Shown: positions 27,895-37,689, counted from the stretch's first letter. The stretch is 64,000 nt of DNA from Streptomyces sp. NBC_01264 (GCF_026340675.1 NZ_JAPEOX010000001.1:3472001-3536000); one strand, 5' to 3'. Made by a program: numbers and translations. Notes: a model not told the origin generated them from the letters alone.

Positions 27895-29253
27895 GTGACG
27901 CAGACAGACCCGGGCCCCGGCCCCTCCCCCGCACCGACGCCCGCCTCCGGCCAGGCCGCCGACCCCGGCGTCCCCGGCGCCCCCGCCGACGCATCGCCGC
28001 GGGGGCCGCACCGCGTCCACCGCGCCTGGTTCGTGGCCGCCGTCGCCTTCGTGACGATCATCGGCGCCGCCGCCTTCGCCTCGCTCCCCGGTCTGCTCAT
28101 CGAGCCGCTGCACGAGGAGTTCGACTGGTCGCGGGGCACGATCGGCCTCGCCGTCTCCGTGAACCTCGCGCTGTACGGGCTCACCGCGCCCTTCGCCGCC
28201 GCCCTGATGGACCGCTTCGGCATCCGCCGGGTCGTCGCCCTCGCACTGACCGTCATAGCCGGCGGCTCGGTGGCCACGGTGTGGATGACCGCCTCCTGGC
28301 AACTGGTCCTCTACTGGGGCGTCCTGGTCGGCCTGGGCAGCGGCTCGATGGCCCTGGCCTTCGCCGCGACGGTGACCAGCCGCTGGTTCACCGCCCGGCG
28401 CGGCCTGGTCACCGGCATCCTGACCGCCGCCGGGGCCTCCGGCCAGCTGGTCTTCCTGCCGCTACTGGCCTGGCTGGTCGAGAACCACGGCTGGCGCCCG
28501 GCGGCCGTCACCGTCTCGCTCGCGGCCCTGGCCGTGGTGCCCTTCGTCTGGCTGCTGTTGCGCGACCACCCGGCGGACATCGGGACCACGCCGTACGGGG
28601 GCCCGTACACGCCCAAGCCCGCCCCCGTTCCCGGCGCCGCCCGCCGGGCCCTGGGCGTCCTGGCCAAGGCGGCCCGGACCGGCCCCTTCTGGCTGCTGGC
28701 GGGCACCTTCGCGATCTGCGGGGCCTCGACCAACGGGCTGGTGAAGACCCACTTCGTCCCGTCGGCCCACGACCACGGCATGCCAGTGACGGCGGCGGCC
28801 GGGCTGCTCGCCGTGATCGGCGTGTTCGACGTGATCGGCACGGTCTTCTCCGGCTGGCTGACGGACCGCTTCGAATCGCGCCGCCTCCTCGCCGTCTACT
28901 ACGCCCTGCGCGGGATCTCCCTGCTCTTCCTCCCGATGCTGCTGGCCCCGACCGTGCACCCGCCGATGGTGTTCTTCATCGTCTTCTACGGCCTGGACTG
29001 GGTCGCGACCGTCCCGCCGACGATCGCGCTGTGCCGCGAGCACTACGGGGACGACGGAGCCATCGTCTTCGGCTGGGTCCTGGCCTCGCACCAGATCGGT
29101 GCCGCGCTGGTGGCCTTCCTGGGCGGCCTGGCCCGGGACGCCTTCGGCTCGTACGACCCCGTCTGGTACGCCTCGGGCGCCCTGTGCGCGATGGCCGCCC
29201 TGATGGCGATGGTCATCCGCCGCCGGAGCCCTGCCGGGGCCGTCGCGGGCTGA
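27895..29253 (+). CDS. MFS transporter (12 TM)
   Basis: A 452-residue transporter with about 12 hydrophobic spans after a Pro-rich cytoplasmic N-terminus. The segment EPLHEEFDWSRGTIGLAVSVN and the loop MDRFGIRR resemble the oxalate/formate and monocarboxylate antiporter branch. GTG 27895 is the start. It is divergent from a GlxA-type regulator. The substrate is not established. Confidence 0.85.
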   Translation: MTQTDPGPGPSPAPTPASGQAADPGVPGAPADASPRGPHRVHRAWFVAAVAFVTIIGAAAFASLPGLLIEPLHEEFDWSRGTIGLAVSVNLALYGLTAPFAAALMDRFGIRRVVALALTVIAGGSVATVWMTASWQLVLYWGVLVGLGSGSMALAFAATVTSRWFTARRGLVTGILTAAGASGQLVFLPLLAWLVENHGWRPAAVTVSLAALAVVPFVWLLLRDHPADIGTTPYGGPYTPKPAPVPGAARRALGVLAKAARTGPFWLLAGTFAICGASTNGLVKTHFVPSAHDHGMPVTAAAGLLAVIGVFDVIGTVFSGWLTDRFESRRLLAVYYALRGISLLFLPMLLAPTVHPPMVFFIVFYGLDWVATVPPTIALCREHYGDDGAIVFGWVLASHQIGAALVAFLGGLARDAFGSYDPVWYASGALCAMAALMAMVIRRRSPAGAVAG

Positions 29254-29278
29254 GGGGCCGTCCTGCGACCATGCGCCT

Positions 29279-29770
29279 GTGGACGACAGGGGTGGGGCAG
29301 CCGCGGCGGAGGAGCTCGTACGGGCGTCGGGGACCGGGGACGAGGCGGCCGTGTCGCGGCTGCTGGGCCGGGGCGTCCCCGCGGACACGCGCGACGCCGA
29401 AGGGCGTACGGGCCTGGACCTCGCGGTACGCGGCGGCCGGGACGGCGTGGTGCGCCTGCTGCTCGCGGCCGGCGCGGACCCCGAGCAGACCACGGGCCCG
29501 TACGACGAGGAACTGCCCCTGGTGCAGGCGGCCACCGGGGGCCGCACCGGCATCGTGAGGCAGTTGCTCGCCGCAGGCGCCGACCCCGACCGCGCCAACC
29601 GGCTGCGCGCCACCGCTCTGGGCCGCGCGGGGGCCGAGGGCCACACGGGAACGGCCAGGGTCCTGCTGGAGCACGGAGCGGATCCGCACTTCCGCTGGAA
29701 AGCGCTGACCCCCGCCGAGTGGGCGACCCGCTTCGGTCACACCGAAACGGCGGACCTGCTGCGGATCTGA
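29279..29770 (+). CDS. Ankyrin repeat protein
   Basis: A 163-residue protein made of about four ankyrin repeats. Repeated units include GRTGLDLAVRGGRDGVVRLLLAAGADP, GRTGIVRQLLAAGADPD and GHTGTARVLLEHGADP. It is predicted to be cytoplasmic and protein-binding. GACCAT lies 6 bases before the GTG start, suggesting a leaderless mRNA. It is convergent with the cytidine-deaminase-like gene. No partner can be named. Confidence 0.85.
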   Translation: MDDRGGAAAAEELVRASGTGDEAAVSRLLGRGVPADTRDAEGRTGLDLAVRGGRDGVVRLLLAAGADPEQTTGPYDEELPLVQAATGGRTGIVRQLLAAGADPDRANRLRATALGRAGAEGHTGTARVLLEHGADPHFRWKALTPAEWATRFGHTETADLLRI

Positions 29771-29784
29771 GCCGGGGCGGGGCC

Positions 29785-29808
29785 CAGGCTCCGGCCTAGG
29801 CTCCGGCC
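29785..29808. repeat. 12-bp tandem repeat at the stop of the cytidine-deaminase-like gene
   Basis: AGGCTCCGGCC occurs at 29786-29796 and 29798-29808. The stop codon (29796-29798) is formed at the junction of the two copies. Confidence 0.9.
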
Positions 29809-30152
29809 GCAGTCGTCGACTTCAGGGTGCCGTCCGGGCCTGCCAGGAGGACCGGGGTGTCCGGGCCGCCGAGGTCGCGGACCGCCGCGCGGTCGGCGTC
29901 GGAGGGGGTCTCGGCGGCGCTGACGACGGCCGCCGCCTCCAGGGACTGGGCGCCGCTGGCCACGGCCATCGCGACGGCCGTCTGGAGCGCGCTCAGCTTC
30001 AGGGAGTCCAGTGCCACGGTTCCGGCGACGTACGTACGGCCGGTCTCGTCCCGGACCGCCGCCCCCTCGGGCACGCCGTTGCGGGCCCGGGCGCTGCGCG
30101 CCAACGTGATGATCTTGGTGTCTTCGGGGTCGATCCCGGTGCTGTCGGTCAT
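29796..30152 (-). CDS. Cytidine deaminase-like protein without zinc ligands
   Basis: A 118-residue protein that aligns with the Streptomyces genes labelled cytidine deaminase (IITLARSARARNGVPEGAAVRDETGRTYVAGTV). The canonical HAE motif is replaced by LKLSALQTAVAMA and no PCxxC pair is present, so deaminase activity is doubtful. It follows a strong 16-bp hairpin located 15 bases before its start. In related genomes it lies near era, but here about 6 kb of other genes separate them. Confidence 0.78.
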   Translation of the reverse strand: MTDSTGIDPEDTKIITLARSARARNGVPEGAAVRDETGRTYVAGTVALDSLKLSALQTAVAMAVASGAQSLEAAAVVSAAETPSDADRAAVRDLGGPDTPVLLAGPDGTLKSTTAAGA

Positions 30153-30167
30153 AGCCCGAAGCATATG

Positions 30168-30210
30168 GAGCGCGTCCGCGGGGCCGCACGACGACCCCGC
30201 GGACGCGCTC
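30168..30210 (-). terminator. 16-bp hairpin ahead of the cytidine-deaminase-like gene
   Basis: Arms 30168-30183 and 30195-30210 are perfect complements with an 11-base loop. It can terminate the phoH-ybeY-CNNM-MmcQ transcript. Because it ends 15 bases before the next start codon it could also sit in that gene's 5' leader and act on its translation. Confidence 0.75.
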
Positions 30211-30358
30211 TCCCCTCCACCCCTGGTGTCCCCCCGGGATCTTGGTGGCGCAGGGATAAAACTTAGCGCTGCGTAAGCGCGGGCACGGCCCCGAAGGTCC
30301 CTTGATCGATGACCTTGGACCCCTCCCCGATTCCGCCGCCCGGAGCGCAGGACGCCCC

Positions 30359-30721
30359 CTACGGCCGGTCGAGCCGCAGCCGCTCCGCCCTCGGCAGGCC
30401 CGCGACCACCAGGTCGTACGAGTCCTCGACCAGCTCCCGTACGAGCGCGTCGGGCAGTGCCCCCGGCCCGCCCGCGGTCACGGTGTTCCAGTGCCGCTTG
30501 TTCATGTGCCAGCCCGGCACGATCGCCTCGTGCTCCGCACGCAGCGCCACCGCCCGCTCCGGTTCGCACTTGAGGTTGACCTTCAGCGGGTCGCCGTCCA
30601 GCGCGCTCAGCGCGAACACCTTCCCCAGCACCTTGAACACCGAGGTCTCCGGGGTGAAGGGGAACTCCTCCACCGCCGCGTTGAACCCCAGGCAGAAAGC
30701 GCGCAGCTCCGCAGGCGTCAC
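30359..30721 (-). CDS. MmcQ/YjbR family DNA-binding protein
   Basis: A 120-residue protein of the YjbR fold (CyaY-like). ETSVFKVLGKVFAL near the N-terminus and the conserved HMNKRHWNTV segment identify the family. The biochemical function is unproven. The GTG start lies 4 bases after the CNNM stop, in the same operon. Confidence 0.88.
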   Translation of the reverse strand: MTPAELRAFCLGFNAAVEEFPFTPETSVFKVLGKVFALSALDGDPLKVNLKCEPERAVALRAEHEAIVPGWHMNKRHWNTVTAGGPGALPDALVRELVEDSYDLVVAGLPRAERLRLDRP

Positions 30722-30725
30722 TCGG

Positions 30726-32033
30726 TCACTCCGTTTCGCCGTCCTGGCCGTCCGCCGGGGTCACCGGCTCCACCAGCACGGTCACGATCTTGTTCCGTCG
30801 TCCCGCCGGGGACTCCGCCGTCAGCCGCAGCGGCCGCCCGTCGGGCAGGTCCACCATCGCCGAGGCGCCGGCGATCGGGACCCGGCCCAGCGCCTTGGCG
30901 AGCAGTCCGCCGACCGTCTCGACGTCCTCGTCGTCGAAGGAGTCCACCTTGAACAGTTCACCGAGATCGGTGATGTCCAGCCGCGCGGTGACCCGGTAGC
31001 GGTCCCCGCCCAGCTCCTCCACGGGCGGGAGTTCCCGGTCGTACTCGTCGGTGATCTCGCCGACGATCTCCTCCAGGATGTCCTCGATGGTGACGATGCC
31101 GGCGGTGCCTCCGTACTCGTCGATGACCACCGCCACGTGATTGCGCACCGACTGCATCTCGCGCAGCAGGTCACCCGCGTTCTTGGTGTCCGGCACGAAC
31201 ACCGCCGGCCTTATCGCCGTGGAGACGAGTTCGCTCTCCGTGTCCCGGCTGATGTGCGTCTTGCGGACCAGGTCCTTCAGGTACACGATGCCGACGATGT
31301 CGTCCTCGTTCTCCCCGGTCACCGGGATCCGCGAGAAGCCGGACCGCAGCGCGAGCGTGGTCGCCTGACGGACCGTCTTGTACCGCTCGATGCAGACCAG
31401 ATCGGTGCGCGGCACCATGACCTCGCGCACGAGGGTGTCGCCCAGCTCGAAGACCTGGTGCACCATGCGGCGCTCGTCGTCCTCGATCAGCGATTCCTTC
31501 TCCGCGAGGTCCACCATCGCGCGCAGCTCCGCCTCGGAGGCGAAGGGCCCCTTGCGGAAGCCCTTTCCGGGCGTGAGCGCGTTGCCGAGGAGGATCAGCA
31601 GCTGAGGGACCGGCCCCATGATCCGGGCGAGCGGTACGAGGACGTACGAGGCCGCCGTCGCCGTGTTCAGCGGGTGCTGCCGGCCGATGGTGCGCGGGGA
31701 GACCCCGACCGCCACGTAGGACACGAGCACCATCACGCCGATGGCCACGAGCAGCGCGGTCCAGTTCTCCCCGAACTCGTCGAGGCAGACGTACGTGACG
31801 AGCACGCCCGCCGCCATCTCGCAGGTGACCCGGACCAGCAGCGCGACATTGACGTAGCGGGTGGGGTCGCCGGCGACCTGCGCCAGCTTCGCGCTGCCGC
31901 GCCGGCCCTCCCGTACGGCCTGCTCGGCGCGGAAGGCCGAGATCCGGGCGATTCCGGACTCGGCGCACGCGGCGAACCAGGCCACCACCACCAGCACCAC
32001 GGCGCCGGCGATGAGCTGCGGATCGCCGGTCAC
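30726..32033 (-). CDS. CNNM/CorC-type transporter with CBS domains (hemolysin family)
   Basis: A 435-residue membrane protein. The N-terminal CNNM domain has about four membrane spans. A CBS pair follows, beginning at [15 protein letters not shown] and [16 protein letters not shown], with the marker [26 protein letters not shown] CorC-HlyC domain ends the protein. The family is linked to Mg2+/Co2+ export or homeostasis. GTG 32033 overlaps the ybeY stop (GTGA). Confidence 0.93.
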   Translation of the reverse strand: MTGDPQLIAGAVVLVVVAWFAACAESGIARISAFRAEQAVREGRRGSAKLAQVAGDPTRYVNVALLVRVTCEMAAGVLVTYVCLDEFGENWTALLVAIGVMVLVSYVAVGVSPRTIGRQHPLNTATAASYVLVPLARIMGPVPQLLILLGNALTPGKGFRKGPFASEAELRAMVDLAEKESLIEDDERRMVHQVFELGDTLVREVMVPRTDLVCIERYKTVRQATTLALRSGFSRIPVTGENEDDIVGIVYLKDLVRKTHISRDTESELVSTAIRPAVFVPDTKNAGDLLREMQSVRNHVAVVIDEYGGTAGIVTIEDILEEIVGEITDEYDRELPPVEELGGDRYRVTARLDITDLGELFKVDSFDDEDVETVGGLLAKALGRVPIAGASAMVDLPDGRPLRLTAESPAGRRNKIVTVLVEPVTPADGQDGETE

Positions 32034-32527
32034 GAGACGGTCGGGGCCGGGGACGGGCCGGTCACGCCGTTCTCGCCGCGCCATCCGTCGACGATGGCCG
32101 CCTGGAGGCCGAACATCTCGGCCTTCTCGTCCGGCTCCTCGTGGTCGTACCCGAGCAGGTGCAGCACCCCGTGGACCGTCAGGAGCTGGAGCTCCTCGTC
32201 CATGGAGTGCTGCGTCGGCGCGTCCTCGCCCTGCTTCTTGGCGACCTCGGGGCAGAGCACGATGTCACCGAGGAGCCCCTGCGGGGGCTCCTCCTCGTCC
32301 TTCTTCGGCGGACGCAGCTCGTCCATCGGGAAGGACATGACGTCGGTGGGTCCGGGCAGGTCCATCCACTGGATGTGGAGCTGCTCCATCGCGTCCTCGT
32401 CCACGACGATGACGGAGAGCTCCGAGAGCGGGTGGATCCGCATCCGGGCGAGTGCGTAGCGGGCGATGTCGAGGATCGCCCGCTCGTCGACCTCGGTTCC
32501 GGACTCGTTGTTGACGTCGATCGACAT
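32030..32527 (-). CDS. ybeY: Endoribonuclease YbeY
   Basis: A 165-residue rRNA maturation nuclease. The zinc site [11 protein letters not shown] is complete, and [10 protein letters not shown] precedes it. Start ATG 32527. It is placed between phoH and the CNNM gene and overlaps the latter by 4 bases, as is usual in Actinobacteria. Confidence 0.96.
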   Translation of the reverse strand: MSIDVNNESGTEVDERAILDIARYALARMRIHPLSELSVIVVDEDAMEQLHIQWMDLPGPTDVMSFPMDELRPPKKDEEEPPQGLLGDIVLCPEVAKKQGEDAPTQHSMDEELQLLTVHGVLHLLGYDHEEPDEKAEMFGLQAAIVDGWRGENGVTGPSPAPTVS

Positions 32528-32540
32528 GGTGCGCTGGTTT

Positions 32541-33587
32541 CTACTTCCGCTGGAAGCCGTTCCGCGACTGCTTCGCGTCCTGGCTGTCGTCGTACTTCTC
32601 GTACGCGTCGACGATACGGCCGACCAGCTTGTGCCGGACGACATCCTCGGACGTGAGCCGCGAGAAGGCGATGTCCGGAACGCCTTCGAGGATGTCCTGC
32701 ACCTGCCGCAGACCGCTCTTGGCGCCACCCGGCAGGTCGACCTGGGTCACGTCGCCGGTGACGACGATCTTCGAGTCGAACCCGAGCCGGGTCAGGAACA
32801 TCTTCATCTGCTCGGGAGTGGTGTTCTGCGCCTCGTCGAGGACGACGAAGGCCTCGTTGAGCGTCCGGCCGCGCATGTAGGCCAGGGGCGCCACCTCGAT
32901 GGTCCCCGCCGCCATCAGCCGCGGGATCGAGTCCGGGTCGATCATGTCGTGCAGGGCGTCGTAGAGCGGCCGCAGGTACGGGTCGATCTTGTCGAAGAGC
33001 GTGCCGGGGAGGAATCCCAGCCGCTCTCCGGCCTCGACGGCGGGGCGGGTCAAAATGATCCGGCTGACCTGCTTGGACTGCAGGGCCTGGACCGCCTTGG
33101 CCATGGCGAGGTAGGTCTTGCCGGTACCGGCGGGGCCGATGCCGAAGACGATCGTGTGCTTGTCGATCGCGTCGACGTACCGCTTCTGGTTGAGCGTCTT
33201 GGGACGGATGGTCCGGCCGCGGCTGGAGAGGATGTTCTGGGTGAGCACCTCGGCGGGGGTCTCGTCCGGGCCACCGCCGTTGCCGCTCGACTTGAGCATG
33301 GCGATCGAGCGTTCCACTGCGTCCTCCGTCATCGGCTGCCCGGTGCGGAGCACCAGCATCATCTCATCGAACAGGCGCTGGATCAGCACGACTTCCGCCG
33401 CCGAGCCGACCGCACTGACCTGATTGCCCCGAACATGGATGTCAGCCCTCGGGAAGGCCTTCTCGATCACGCGCAGCAGGGCGTCGCCCGAGCCGAGGAC
33501 GGACACCATCGGATGGGTGGCCGGTACGGAGAAGTGGGCTCGCGCCTGCCCCGGCGCGGGGGTCTTGGCTGTCGGTGTCTGAGTCAT
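32541..33587 (-). CDS. phoH: PhoH-like ATPase
   Basis: A 348-residue P-loop ATPase. Walker [13 protein letters not shown] and Walker B VVLDEAQN are intact, preceded by a KH-like N-terminal part ([17 protein letters not shown]). Start [10 protein letters not shown] at 33587. It is the first gene of the ybeY operon, 13 bases ahead of ybeY. It probably acts on RNA. Confidence 0.95.
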   Translation of the reverse strand: MTQTPTAKTPAPGQARAHFSVPATHPMVSVLGSGDALLRVIEKAFPRADIHVRGNQVSAVGSAAEVVLIQRLFDEMMLVLRTGQPMTEDAVERSIAMLKSSGNGGGPDETPAEVLTQNILSSRGRTIRPKTLNQKRYVDAIDKHTIVFGIGPAGTGKTYLAMAKAVQALQSKQVSRIILTRPAVEAGERLGFLPGTLFDKIDPYLRPLYDALHDMIDPDSIPRLMAAGTIEVAPLAYMRGRTLNEAFVVLDEAQNTTPEQMKMFLTRLGFDSKIVVTGDVTQVDLPGGAKSGLRQVQDILEGVPDIAFSRLTSEDVVRHKLVGRIVDAYEKYDDSQDAKQSRNGFQRK

Positions 33588-34132
33588 GGGCCGGCACTGT
33601 GGCCTGCGCATACCTCCCACTGAGGGGCCGCGCCGATCGACGGCCACCGGACTTCCAAGCCTACGTCGCCACTCGGCCATCCCCGAGGGGTTTTACGGGG
33701 TCGCGTACGGGGACCCGCCCGGGGCGGGCCGCGAGCCCGGCGGATCCGGGGCCGTCGCGGTCCGTTCCCCGGCGGGCGCGGGCCCGGCCCGGGCGCGCGT
33801 CACAGGGCGGCGGGGCTCATTCTGACTGGTGTCCCCCTGTCCATACCGGCCCTACCGGCCCGAATCAGCCCCTCCGGCGTTTGAGGAGCGGGGGTCCGGG
33901 GGCCGGCCCCCGGGAACGGCGCCGCACCCGACCGACCCGCCGGGGCCGGACCGCCCAGGTCGGGGGCGAGGGCGCCCGGGGCGCGGACCTCAGGGGCCGG
34001 GGGCCTCCGGGGCAGGGGCCCCGGGCCTCCAGAGGCGCGGGCCTCCGGGGCCGGGGGCCTATGGGGTCGGGCCCCGGGCCTCCGGGGGCGGGGGCGCGGC
34101 CCCGCATGCCCCGTTCCCCCGGCCGGCCAGGC
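33588..34132. repeat. Intergenic repeat region with one copy of the dispersed element
   Basis: No gene is seen. A 24-bp element identical to the one at 25083-25106 lies at 33866-33889, followed by a GGGGCC-rich imperfect repeat tract (about 33960-34110) in which GGGCCTCCGGGG-like units recur. The phoH promoter should be in the first 100 bases. Confidence 0.8.
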
Positions 34133-35230
34133 CTACGCCGAGTGGCGGAAGCCGATCGTCGGGACCGCCCGGCGCCGGCTCGCCGGCTCCGCCGCCCGCG
34201 GGACGAGGTCGTCCAGGAAGCCGTACCGCCCCCGCAGGGCCTCCGGGGCGGTGCGCCACCAATGGGCCACCTCCGTCCAGCCGGGGGCCGACAGGGAGCC
34301 GCCGAACTCCTGCACCGACAGCGCGGCCGTCAGACCCGCGAAGGCGAGCCGGTCGGCGAGGGGCCACTCGGCGAGGGTGCCGGTGAGGAACCCCGCCACG
34401 TACACGTCACCCGCCCCGGTCGGATCCAGCGCGTCGACCGCGATCGCGGGGACCTCGGCCGTCTCCCCGGTCCGCCCGTCCACCGCGTACGAGCCCTCGG
34501 AGCCCATCGTCACCACCGCGATCGGCACCTTCTCGGCCAGCGCCCGGGCCGCCGCGCGCGGGCAGTCGGTGCGCGTATAGGCCATCGCCTCCCCCGCGTT
34601 GGGCAGGAAGGCCTCGCAGTGCTCCAGGTCGGCCAGCGCCGCCAGGTCCCACCGCCCGCTGTCGTCCCAGCCGACGTCGGCGAAGACCCGGGCCCCGCGC
34701 CGGGCCGCTTCGGCGACCCAGGCCTCGCCACCGCCCGGGCCGAGCGAGGCCACGGCCGCGCGGGCGCGGGGCGGGCACTGGGGGAACGGGCCGGGGCCCG
34801 CCGGGGGCGGGGCCTCGTGGCCGTGGGAGACCATCGTGCGCTCGCCCTCGTACGCCATCGAGACGGTGACGGGGCTGTGCCAGCCGGGCACGGTCCGCGA
34901 CATCGACAGGTCGATGCCCTCGCCCTGTTCGAGCGCGTCCCAGCAGTACTCCCCGTAGTGGTCGTCCCCGAAGGCGGCGGCCAGGGAGGTGCGCAGGCCG
35001 AGGCGGGCGAGGGCGGTGGCCATGTTGGCGACGCCGCCGGGGCTGGAACCCATGCCGCGCGCCCAGGACTCCGTGCCGCGCACGGGGGCCGATTCGAGGC
35101 CGGTGAAGATGATGTCGAGGAAGACCGTGCCGGTCAGGAAGACGTCGCAGCCGGGTTCATGGGGGTCGCGCAGCGGACCGAGCGGGTCCACGGCGGAGTC
35201 GAGGCTGTCCCGGCTGCTGCGACTGGTCAC
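34133..35230 (-). CDS. PfkB family sugar kinase
   Basis: A 365-residue ribokinase-like kinase. The N-terminal GGVANMATALARLGL motif and the C-terminal catalytic DPTGAGDVYVAGFL are diagnostic. GTG 35230 has GGGGAG 8 bases upstream. The protein is somewhat long, with a 25-residue N-terminal extension. The sugar or nucleoside substrate is not identifiable. It is divergent from an MFS transporter, which may carry a related substrate. Confidence 0.88.
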   Translation of the reverse strand: MTSRSSRDSLDSAVDPLGPLRDPHEPGCDVFLTGTVFLDIIFTGLESAPVRGTESWARGMGSSPGGVANMATALARLGLRTSLAAAFGDDHYGEYCWDALEQGEGIDLSMSRTVPGWHSPVTVSMAYEGERTMVSHGHEAPPPAGPGPFPQCPPRARAAVASLGPGGGEAWVAEAARRGARVFADVGWDDSGRWDLAALADLEHCEAFLPNAGEAMAYTRTDCPRAAARALAEKVPIAVVTMGSEGSYAVDGRTGETAEVPAIAVDALDPTGAGDVYVAGFLTGTLAEWPLADRLAFAGLTAALSVQEFGGSLSAPGWTEVAHWWRTAPEALRGRYGFLDDLVPRAAEPASRRRAVPTIGFRHSA

Positions 35231-35510
35231 GTTGTACTCCCCGTTCGGTTCGGCGCGCGTTCTGATCTTGGCGGGTCGTTTCTTCAATGGACGTCTCTTC
35301 AACGGGCTTCCCCATGGAACTTCCTGAGGGGACTTCCCAAGGGATTCAACCCACGCCCGCCGTCAGGCCCTCCCTCCCGGGCGGGCCCGGAATACAGTGT
35401 GACGCAGATCACCGCCTGAACGCCCTTCTCGGAGGATCGGGCCGCTTGATAGATATGAGCCCCGCGGTCTTGCGGTATCTCATGCTCCACCTGCACCACA
35501 TGGAACAATC

Positions 35511-36911
35511 GTGCCCGACCGCACCCCCGCGCCGCCCGCCGCCTGGCCGCTCGTCGCGCTCTTCACCTCCGGTTACGTCGCCCCGTACCTGCTGCCGACC
35601 GTCGTCGGCCGACTCGACGCGCACCTCCCGCTGAGCCCCGCGCAGGCCGGGCTGATCGGCTCGGTCCTGCTGCTCGGCTCGGCCGCCGCCGGATTCACCC
35701 TCGCCTCCCGCATCCCGCGCCTCGGGCCGCGCCCGCTGGCGCGGCTCGGGCTGCTGCTCGCCGTTCTCGGGTACGGCACGGCCGCCGCCACCGCGCAGCT
35801 CCCCCTCGTCGTCGCGGGCGCCGTCCTCGGCGGCTTCGGCTCGGGCACGGCCACCGCCGTGGCCGCCTCCGGGATCGCCGCGCAGCGCGACCCGCACCGG
35901 ACCTCCGCGCTGGGGCTGCTGTCGGTGTCGGCGACGGCCGGGGCCCTGTACCTGACCCTGCCCCGGCTCGGCGGCGGGCACGGACTGCCGTTCGCGGCGA
36001 TCGCCCTGGTCGCGCTGGCGTGTTGGCCGGCGACGGGCCGCCTGCCCGGGGCCGACCGCACGGACCCCACGGGCCGTCCCGAGGACACCGACCCGGCCGT
36101 ACGGGCCTCCGGGCGGCTCCCGTACCCGCGCGCCGGGGTGGTGCTCGCCGGGGCCCTGATGCTCTGGTCGCTGGCCCAGAACGCCCTGTGGGGCGTCAGC
36201 GGCCGCATCGGCGCGCAGCAGGCGGGCCTGTCCGAGGTCACCCTCGGGATCGTCTTCGCGGCCGCGCTCGGCGCCGGGCTGCTCGGGGTCACGGCCGCCT
36301 CCCTGCTCGGGTCCCGGCTCGGTCGGGCGGTCCCGGTGGGCGTGGGCACGGTGGTCATCGCCTGCTGCGTGGTGCTCGCCTCGCACGCGCGGGACCTGGG
36401 CTCCTTCGCGGCCGGGGAGATCCTGTGGAACGCGGTGTACCCCGTCGCGCTCTCCTACGCCATCGGCCTCGCCGCCGCCCTCGACCCGCGCGGGCGCTGG
36501 GCCGTCCTGGTCGGTTCCGCGTCCTCGCTCGGCGTGGCCTGCGGGCCCGTCACCGGGAGCCTGCTCGCCGAGGCCGCCGGGTTCCCCGGCATGGGCCTGG
36601 CCCTCGGGATCCTGCTGCTGGCGGTGGCCGGGCCGATGGCCGGGGTCGCCCTGCACGTCGGTGGCCGCCCGCTGACCCCCGGCTCGGTGCGGCGGCGCGG
36701 CGGGGCTCCGGCGGCGGTGCTCGCCGCCGGAGCCGGGACGCCGGCCGGTTCGGTGCCGCGCGTCGGGGCGCAGGAGCTGGAGGTCGTGGAACTCCCGCAA
36801 CTCCGCGCCCGCCCACTGCGCCTGCCTCCGCTCCGGGTCCTGCTCCCCTCCCCGACGGCGACCCGCCGCGGCCGCGACAGGGCACGACGCCGGGTCGGGG
36901 CCGACGTGTAG
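35511..36911 (+). CDS. MFS transporter
   Basis: A 466-residue MFS protein with about 12 hydrophobic spans up to residue 385 (WPLVALFTSGYVAPYLLPTVVG... to ...GMGLALGILLLAVAGPMAGVA). A further 80 residues of Arg/Pro-rich soluble tail (LPQLRARPLRLPPLRVLLPSP) are atypical and may result from stop loss. The GTG start is at 35511. The 280-base gap to the PfkB gene holds short direct repeats (GGAACTTCC/GGGACTTCC) but no clear promoter match. The substrate is unknown. Confidence 0.75.
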   Translation: MPDRTPAPPAAWPLVALFTSGYVAPYLLPTVVGRLDAHLPLSPAQAGLIGSVLLLGSAAAGFTLASRIPRLGPRPLARLGLLLAVLGYGTAAATAQLPLVVAGAVLGGFGSGTATAVAASGIAAQRDPHRTSALGLLSVSATAGALYLTLPRLGGGHGLPFAAIALVALACWPATGRLPGADRTDPTGRPEDTDPAVRASGRLPYPRAGVVLAGALMLWSLAQNALWGVSGRIGAQQAGLSEVTLGIVFAAALGAGLLGVTAASLLGSRLGRAVPVGVGTVVIACCVVLASHARDLGSFAAGEILWNAVYPVALSYAIGLAAALDPRGRWAVLVGSASSLGVACGPVTGSLLAEAAGFPGMGLALGILLLAVAGPMAGVALHVGGRPLTPGSVRRRGGAPAAVLAAGAGTPAGSVPRVGAQELEVVELPQLRARPLRLPPLRVLLPSPTATRRGRDRARRRVGADV

Positions 36912-37200
36912 GCACCGCCTCCCGGCCCCACACCCGCGCCCCGCATGGGCAGGCTCCGAAAGCGCCGGCGAGCACTACGCCTGGGCCGATCCCACACGGC
37001 TCCGGCGGCCGATCCGGCGTGGCCCCCGGGTCGTTCTCTTCCTGCCCCGCGGGAACGCCCCGCGCGGGCCGCGGCGCCAACGGCCTGCGCCCCGTGCCCA
37101 CATGTCCCGCACGGGCAAGCCGTCGTGCCGGTCGGTCGCCCCTGCGCGTACGCACGCGGTCGTGCCGGGAGCGGGCATCGGAACCGGCTCCGTCCGAGGG
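36912..37200. other. Intergenic, nothing recognised
   Basis: A 289-base GC-rich gap between convergent genes. No gene, RNA or strong hairpin stands out. Confidence 0.5.
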
Positions 37201-37689
37201 TTACCGGTCCGCCGCGCCCGTTCCCCCGCCCGACCCGGGGTCGTCCCGGGAGCCGTCCGCCTCTCCAGCTCCGGAGGGCCACTCCTGCGCACCCGTGCCC
37301 GCGCCCGGGGGAAGGGCGGATCCGTCGGCCGCGGTGCCGTCGGCGGCAGGGTCCTCGTACACCTCGACGGCGGCGTCGGCCCCGGCGTGGTCGTCGGCCG
37401 GGGAGAACTCGGCCCCTGCTTCCGCCCCCTCCGCGTCCTCGGACGGGGCGTCGTCCGGCGCGGCATCGGCGGGGCCCTGCGCTCCGTCGCGCTCCCCGTC
37501 CCGGAGCCCCTTGAAGCCGGCTTCCGTCATCGTGGCCCCGAACCCCGTGCCCCCGAAGGCAGCCGAGGCAGCCTCAACGGAGGCCTTCACCGATTCGGCG
37601 TCCGCTCCCGGCCCTCCCGGCCCTCCCGGCCCCCCTCCCGGTCCCCACGACGCGCCCCTCGCCCCACCCGCTCCGGATGTCCCGGTCAT
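37201..37689 (-). CDS. Acidic low-complexity hypothetical protein
   Basis: A 162-residue protein starting MTGTSGAGGARGASWGPGGG. It has a collagen-like GGPGGPGGPG stretch, a short ordered patch (ESVKASVEAASAAFGGTGFG), then a strongly acidic, probably disordered tail. GAGGGGGAG lies just before the ATG, a strong ribosome site that supports translation. No membrane segment is present. It is not recognised as a known family. Confidence 0.55.
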   Translation of the reverse strand: MTGTSGAGGARGASWGPGGGPGGPGGPGADAESVKASVEAASAAFGGTGFGATMTEAGFKGLRDGERDGAQGPADAAPDDAPSEDAEGAEAGAEFSPADDHAGADAAVEVYEDPAADGTAADGSALPPGAGTGAQEWPSGAGEADGSRDDPGSGGGTGAADR

